From an uncultured Muribaculaceae bacterium (GTDB lineage Bacteria > Bacteroidota > Bacteroidia > Bacteroidales > Muribaculaceae), in contig CAJUSN010000090.1 in the NCBI GenBank assembly GCA_910589095.1, positions 1 through 10,335 of the forward strand: DNA of 10,335 bases, given 5' to 3'. Of the stretch, positions 6,784 to 10,335 are shown piece after piece (position 1 is the first letter of the stretch; each line of letters opens with the position of its first letter). Made by a program: the position numbers and the translations under genes. Under the pieces are notes generated by a model. The model worked only from the letters and a program-made list of their open reading frames with translations, was not told the origin of the DNA and did no database searches.

Positions 6784-8358
6784 TCAGTGGGCTGTGGGGG
6801 GATAATCGAGCGTGTAGTGCAGACCGCGTGATTCGTGGCGCTCCTTGGCCTGACGCATTATCAAGTAGCCAACATTGATTATGTTTCGCAGCTCGCAAAT
6901 CTCGCGCGATGCCTTCGAACGCTTGAACAGCTGTTCGGTCTCCTCATATAGTATGTCAAGGCGGTTCCACGCACGGTCAAGGCGCAGATTGCTTCTTACT
7001 ATACCCACGTAGGAGCTCATGATCTGGTTCACCTCACGGATGCTCTGAGTGATGAGAACCATCTCCTCTGGGTGGGATGTGCCCTCGTCGTTCCAGTCAG
7101 GAACATCATGACGGATGTCGTAATGACCTATTGCTTCTGAGGCATGACGAGCTGCTGCATCGGCATAAACCACAGCTTCTATAAGTGAGTTGGATGCCAG
7201 ACGGTTGCCCCCGTGAAGGCCGGTACATGAGCATTCACCCACGGCATAGAGCCGCTTGATGGACGATTCGCCGTTGAGATCCACCTTGATGCCTCCGCAA
7301 AGGTAGTGGGCGGCGGGCGCCACGGGGATGTAATCGCGGGTGATGTCTATCCCAAGCGACAGACATTTGGCATAGATGTTGGGGAAGTGGCGTTTGGTTT
7401 CTTCGGCATCCTTATGTGTCACGTCCAGGTACACATGGTCGTCGCCATGAAGCTTCATTTCAGAGTCAATGGCGCGCGCCACTATGTCGCGCGGTGCAAG
7501 CGAAAGACGCGGATCGTATTTCTGCATGAACTCCTCACCCTTGAGGTTGCGCAGGACAGCTCCGTAGCCGCGCATTGCCTCGGTGATGAGAAACGACGGA
7601 CGGTCGCCCGGGTGGAAAAGTGCGGTGGGATGGAACTGCACGAACTCCATATCGGCAACCGTACCCTTGGCGCGGTACACCATTGCTATTCCGTCGCCTG
7701 TTGCAACGAGAGGATTGGTGGTGGTGGTATATACCGCCCCGATACCACCCGTGGCCATTAACGTCACGCGGGCAAGAAATTTATCCACATTTCCTGTGGC
7801 CGGATCAAGCACATAGGCCCCGAAGCATGTGATGTCGGGAGTGCGGCGTGTAACTATTTTGCCCAAGTGGTGTTGCGTGATTATCTCTATGGCGAAATGA
7901 TTCTCGAACAGGTCTATATTAGGATTCTCTTTCACCCGGCGAATAAGGCTCTGCTGGATTTCATAGCCTGTGTTGTCGGCATGATGGAGTATACGGAATT
8001 CGGAGTGGCCCCCTTCGCGATGCAAGTCAAAGGTTCCGTCCTCTTTTTTATCAAAATCGACTCCCCATTCAAGGAGCTGGCGAATCTGGGCCGGAGCCTC
8101 GGTCACCACTTTTCTCACAGCATTGATGTCGCTCAGCTGGTCGCCGGCAACCATGGTGTCCGAGATATGCTTGTCAAAGTCGTCTACCTCAAGGTTCGTC
8201 ACTGAAGCCACGCCTCCCTGCGCAAGGGCAGTGTTGGCTTCATCGATACCGGTTTTGCACACAAGTGCCACACGATGTTTTTCGGAGGCTACTTTCAGGG
8301 CAAAGCTCATTCCGGCGATGCCCGAGCCTATGATGAGATAATCGTATTCGTAAGTCAT
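6784..8358 (-). CDS. nadB: L-aspartate oxidase, de novo NAD biosynthesis
   Basis: A 524-residue cytoplasmic FAD enzyme that oxidises L-aspartate to iminoaspartate, which NadA then condenses with dihydroxyacetone phosphate to quinolinate. In anaerobes fumarate can serve as electron acceptor. Visible motifs are the N-terminal dinucleotide fold YLIIGSGIAG (8-16), TALAQGGVAS (43-52), HREGGHSEFRILHHADNTG (113-131), QFHPTAL (241-247), AMRGYGAVLRN (261-271), PRDIVARAI (289-297), AAHYLCGGI (349-357) and CTGLHGGNRLASNS (378-391), plus the helical C-terminal domain ending in the family-typical RGLHYTLDYP. H243, R290, H351 and R385 sit where E. coli NadB has its active-site His and Arg residues (from memory). 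The AAHYLCGGI and LHGGNRLASNSLIEA signatures favour NadB over fumarate reductase or succinate dehydrogenase subunit A. I chose the ATG at 8358, 13 bases after the nitroreductase stop, because the fold starts there; an in-frame start at 8406 would add 16 residues overlapping that gene. NadA and NadC are not in the window. Confidence 0.96.
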   Translation of the reverse strand: MTYEYDYLIIGSGIAGMSFALKVASEKHRVALVCKTGIDEANTALAQGGVASVTNLEVDDFDKHISDTMVAGDQLSDINAVRKVVTEAPAQIRQLLEWGVDFDKKEDGTFDLHREGGHSEFRILHHADNTGYEIQQSLIRRVKENPNIDLFENHFAIEIITQHHLGKIVTRRTPDITCFGAYVLDPATGNVDKFLARVTLMATGGIGAVYTTTTNPLVATGDGIAMVYRAKGTVADMEFVQFHPTALFHPGDRPSFLITEAMRGYGAVLRNLKGEEFMQKYDPRLSLAPRDIVARAIDSEMKLHGDDHVYLDVTHKDAEETKRHFPNIYAKCLSLGIDITRDYIPVAPAAHYLCGGIKVDLNGESSIKRLYAVGECSCTGLHGGNRLASNSLIEAVVYADAAARHASEAIGHYDIRHDVPDWNDEGTSHPEEMVLITQSIREVNQIMSSYVGIVRSNLRLDRAWNRLDILYEETEQLFKRSKASREICELRNIINVGYLIMRQAKERHESRGLHYTLDYPPTAH

Positions 8359-8371
8359 GGTTGGAGATTTA

Positions 8372-9007
8372 TCAATATCCGTTGTAATGGATGCGCTCGG
8401 CATCATATTTGTCTTTGGGTTGGAGTGGAGATTTGGGTTGGCCTATGGGGATGATGTTCAGAGGCTCTATGCTGTCGGGCAGTTCAAGCAGTTCCTTCAC
8501 GAATTTCACACGCTCAGGGATGGGATAAATACCGCACCACACAGCGCCTAACCCCATTGAGTGGGCTGCCAGAAGGATGTTCTCTGTCATGGCCGACACA
8601 TCTTGCTCCCAATATTCGTCTCCTCCCTTACTGCGGGCAATCCCTAAATTGCCGCAGGCCACCAAAGCAAGAGGGGCTTCAGCTGCCATCTTTATGTTTT
8701 TGCACTCCGAGGCTATGGTGTCAAGAATATCGCGGTCGGTAATCACAATTATATCCCACGGACGGGCGTTGCGTGCGGTGGGAGCTGCCAAACCGGCGCG
8801 AACAAGTGAGTCAATCTGAGCCTCAGTGGGGCGATAATCGGTAAATGCGCGACAACTTGTGCGCGTCATGATGCAGTCGTAGGCCTCGTTTGTAACCGCG
8901 AGGCTGTCGGCTGTTTCAGTGGAAGATGAGCCGCCACGTACAAGTCGCCAGCTGACTATGGCCAATGCTATGACCAGTATTATACAGAAAAATTGTGAAG
9001 TTTTCAT
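8372..9007 (-). CDS. Nitroreductase family flavoprotein with N-terminal membrane anchor
   Basis: A 211-residue nitroreductase-superfamily protein, expected to bind FMN and to reduce nitro compounds, quinones or another acceptor with two electrons; the true substrate is unknown. Residues 6-20 form a hydrophobic helix (FFCIILVIALAIVSW), followed by a Ser/Thr/Gly-rich linker (25-36) and the catalytic fold from about 40. Family motifs are TRTSCRAF (48-55, the RxSxR phosphate-binding motif), APTARNARPWDIIVI (75-89), the YWEQDVSAMTENILLAAHSMGLGAVWCGI region (132-160) and IPIGQPKSP (186-194). Most members are soluble and cytoplasmic, so the anchor is unusual. If it acts as an uncleaved signal anchor, the enzyme faces the periplasm, but charges flank both sides (K2; R21, R24) and the topology is not certain. 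C8 does not form a lipobox. The gene starts 25 bases after the FMN_bind/4Fe-4S gene and ends 13 bases before nadB. Confidence 0.9.
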   Translation of the reverse strand: MKTSQFFCIILVIALAIVSWRLVRGGSSSTETADSLAVTNEAYDCIMTRTSCRAFTDYRPTEAQIDSLVRAGLAAPTARNARPWDIIVITDRDILDTIASECKNIKMAAEAPLALVACGNLGIARSKGGDEYWEQDVSAMTENILLAAHSMGLGAVWCGIYPIPERVKFVKELLELPDSIEPLNIIPIGQPKSPLQPKDKYDAERIHYNGY

Positions 9008-9032
9008 CTCGTTCGTAAAAGTAATTGTGGGA

Positions 9033-10121
9033 TTATTTCATGTCAATGTTTTCAGATATGCGGAACAGTGCGCCGGTAGGACACACGAAACGGCAGTAAG
9101 GGCGCGTGATGAAAAGTGAAAGTACCACAAAAAGCGCTCCCGCTATCACCACTCCCGTGGCGGCTTCATTCACCATGAAGGAGGTAAAGAGTTCGTAATC
9201 GATCCAGCTGGTGAAGAATCCCGCCCAGAGGCAGAGCATCAGTCCTCCCCATAATACGGTTCTGAACCATTGCAGTGATTTCACAACACGCGGACTCATT
9301 TTTATTTTATGGCGAGGATTGCAACGGCCGGCTAGTTCCTGAAGCGATCCCAGCGGACATATCCATGCGCAATAATAGTCCTTTTTGCCGAAAAGAGGAT
9401 AGATGAAAGCCACAATAACCATTAATATGGTGACCAATGAGGCCGAGGCGGTAAGTCCGTTGCTCATTATGGAGAGTATGGCGGTGTAGTCAAGGAACGT
9501 GCCGGTCCAGAAGCCGAGCACGCCCACGTTGAGCAGCTGTTGAACCACACGATAACGTTTGTTTTTCCATTTCAATGATACAACAGCACCGCAAACCACC
9601 ACAGCTAAAGCCGCGTAGAATTTCCAACCGTGTTTGGTGCTTTGACGGCTTGGGTTAGCCGATTCATTGGCGTAATAAGCTGCACCGCTGCGTATGTTGG
9701 CTATGAGCGCTGTTGACGAATAGGTGGCGCCCGTCACTGCATCAACCTGAAGTGCGATTGCTTCTTCGGCTGTTTTTCCGGTAAACATGCTAAGAAGCGG
9801 ACTTTCAATTACTCGCTTGAAAAATCCGGGTGTCTCACTATTATCAAGTGGAGAGATGGAGTCGATGCGTCCCTCTGTGAAAGTAATTTCCACAGGTACG
9901 GGGCCGGCATATCCGGTAACATCCGTGGCAAGAGAAGTGGTGTTTATTTTCACCGAACCGTTTTCAAGTTCAGTTACGGGATCGATTTTGATGGAATCGG
10001 CCGGGTCTGTCGCCTCAAGGCTGTGACCCAATAGTTTGCCGTCGCGAAGCATTGCTGCAGCGGCCATTGCAAGGAACACGAAAATTATTCCAAGCAGGTT
10101 TTGAACTAATTTCTTATTCAT
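9033..10121 (-). CDS. FMN-binding and 4Fe-4S membrane protein (NosR/NapH-like, compact)
   Basis: A 362-residue membrane redox protein. A first helix at about 8-25 acts as signal or anchor. An extracytoplasmic FMN_bind domain follows (about 60-152), related to RnfG, NqrC and NosR, with DAVTGATYSS (127-136). This matches the ApbE flavinylation site, so Thr133 is the predicted covalent FMN attachment point. After a helix (166-184) and a basic loop (KWKNKRYR) comes a multi-helix core with two CxxxCP motifs, CAWICPLGSLQEL (251-263) and CRFVCPTGALFRI (343-355), as in NosR and NapH, where they carry redox centres. The protein ends soon after the second motif and lacks the ferredoxin domain with CxxCxxCxxxCP repeats seen in full-length NosR. 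The expected role is electron transfer across or along the inner membrane. I chose the ATG at 10121 because the hydrophobic segment starts right after MNKK. An ATG at 10154, with GGAGG 4 bases ahead, would add 11 residues and cannot be excluded. It heads a likely operon with the nitroreductase and nadB. Confidence 0.9.
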   Translation of the reverse strand: MNKKLVQNLLGIIFVFLAMAAAAMLRDGKLLGHSLEATDPADSIKIDPVTELENGSVKINTTSLATDVTGYAGPVPVEITFTEGRIDSISPLDNSETPGFFKRVIESPLLSMFTGKTAEEAIALQVDAVTGATYSSTALIANIRSGAAYYANESANPSRQSTKHGWKFYAALAVVVCGAVVSLKWKNKRYRVVQQLLNVGVLGFWTGTFLDYTAILSIMSNGLTASASLVTILMVIVAFIYPLFGKKDYYCAWICPLGSLQELAGRCNPRHKIKMSPRVVKSLQWFRTVLWGGLMLCLWAGFFTSWIDYELFTSFMVNEAATGVVIAGALFVVLSLFITRPYCRFVCPTGALFRISENIDMK

Positions 10122-10207
10122 TATGTGAAAATGTATCTTTTTGTTACGCACCATGCAGCCTCCGTTGGGTGCTCCATTGCACTAATCATTAACGCGTTTG
10201 CACACTG

Positions 10208-10240
10208 CAAAGTTACACACTTTCACCAACCGAGAAAAAA
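10208..10240 (-). promoter_or_regulatory. Bacteroidota-type promoter for the FMN/4Fe-4S - nitroreductase - nadB operon
   Basis: The minus strand carries TAACTTTG (10215-10208), a full match to the -7 consensus TAnnTTTG. A TTTTTT run (10240-10235) ends 19 bases upstream and sits where a TTTG -33 element is expected. Transcription would begin near 10200, giving a leader of about 45 bases to the ATG at 10154 or about 80 to the ATG at 10121. No other full -7 match was noticed between this and nadB, which fits one transcript for the three genes. Confidence 0.55.
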
Positions 10241-10270
10241 TTATTCCCAATTTATTTTCCCTCACCATTC

Positions 10271-10284
10271 TCACTTCGAAGTGA
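10271..10284. repeat. Perfect 14-bp palindrome, possible operator
   Basis: TCACTTCGAAGTGA is its own reverse complement. It lies in the AT-rich, gene-free end of the window, centred roughly 75-80 bases upstream of the expected transcription start of the redox operon. That position would suit a regulator-binding site. On the plus strand a broken T-rich run (10285-10297) follows, so it could instead be a weak terminator for an unseen gene, though no plus-strand gene reads into it here. The palindrome is seen directly; function is inference. Confidence 0.35.
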
Positions 10285-10335
10285 TTTAAACTTTTTTCAA
10301 ATGCAAGGTTTATTAATATTTTGAGCAGATTTGTC

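Noticed and set aside
7306..7832. Open frames of 70-151 codons on the plus strand opposite nadB
   Set aside because: These are antisense to a strongly conserved gene, with low-complexity and Trp/Arg-rich translations and no recognisable domain.
8359..8406. A 16-residue N-terminal extension of NadB from an ATG at 8406
   Set aside because: It overlaps the nitroreductase end, and the FAD-binding strand begins directly after the ATG at 8358, as in other NadB proteins.

Overview
The window looks like chromosomal DNA of an anaerobic gut-type member of Bacteroidales. A Muribaculaceae-like genome is plausible, but that is an inference. The pointers are a DUF4294 protein (a family I know only from Bacteroidota), a LepB-WbqC gene pair of Bacteroidota type, a secreted GH20 hexosaminidase with a discoidin-like tail, start codons mostly without Shine-Dalgarno sequences, and good matches to the Bacteroidota -7 promoter element TAnnTTTG ahead of two transcription units. 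I see no tRNA, rRNA, CRISPR array, insertion sequence or phage gene.

Left part, plus strand (1-2170): a tight three-gene run. It holds the C-terminal part of signal peptidase I (cut by the window edge), a WbqC-family protein whose start overlaps the lepB stop by ATGA, and a radical SAM protein starting 4 bases after wbqC. Everything else is on the minus strand. The radical SAM gene and the GH20 gene converge with only 10 bases between their stops.

Middle, minus strand (6713 down to 2181): a DUF4294 protein, two consecutive proteins with the same layout (N-terminal four-cysteine zinc ribbon, one membrane helix, extracytoplasmic domain), then the GH20 beta-N-acetylhexosaminidase behind its own likely promoter. 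The first three are nearly contiguous (4-base overlap, then 19 bases) and probably form one envelope-related operon of unknown function.

Right part, minus strand (about 10215 down to 6784): a redox and NAD operon. First comes a membrane protein fusing an FMN_bind domain, with a predicted covalent FMN site, to a NosR/NapH-like membrane core carrying two CxxxCP motifs. Next is a nitroreductase-family flavoprotein with an N-terminal membrane anchor, then L-aspartate oxidase NadB for de novo NAD synthesis. Spacings of 25 and 13 bases suggest co-transcription from a clear TAnnTTTG promoter at 10208-10215. The most interesting possibility is that the first two proteins form a membrane electron-transfer pair. 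The sequence alone cannot show whether they are physically or functionally linked to NadB.
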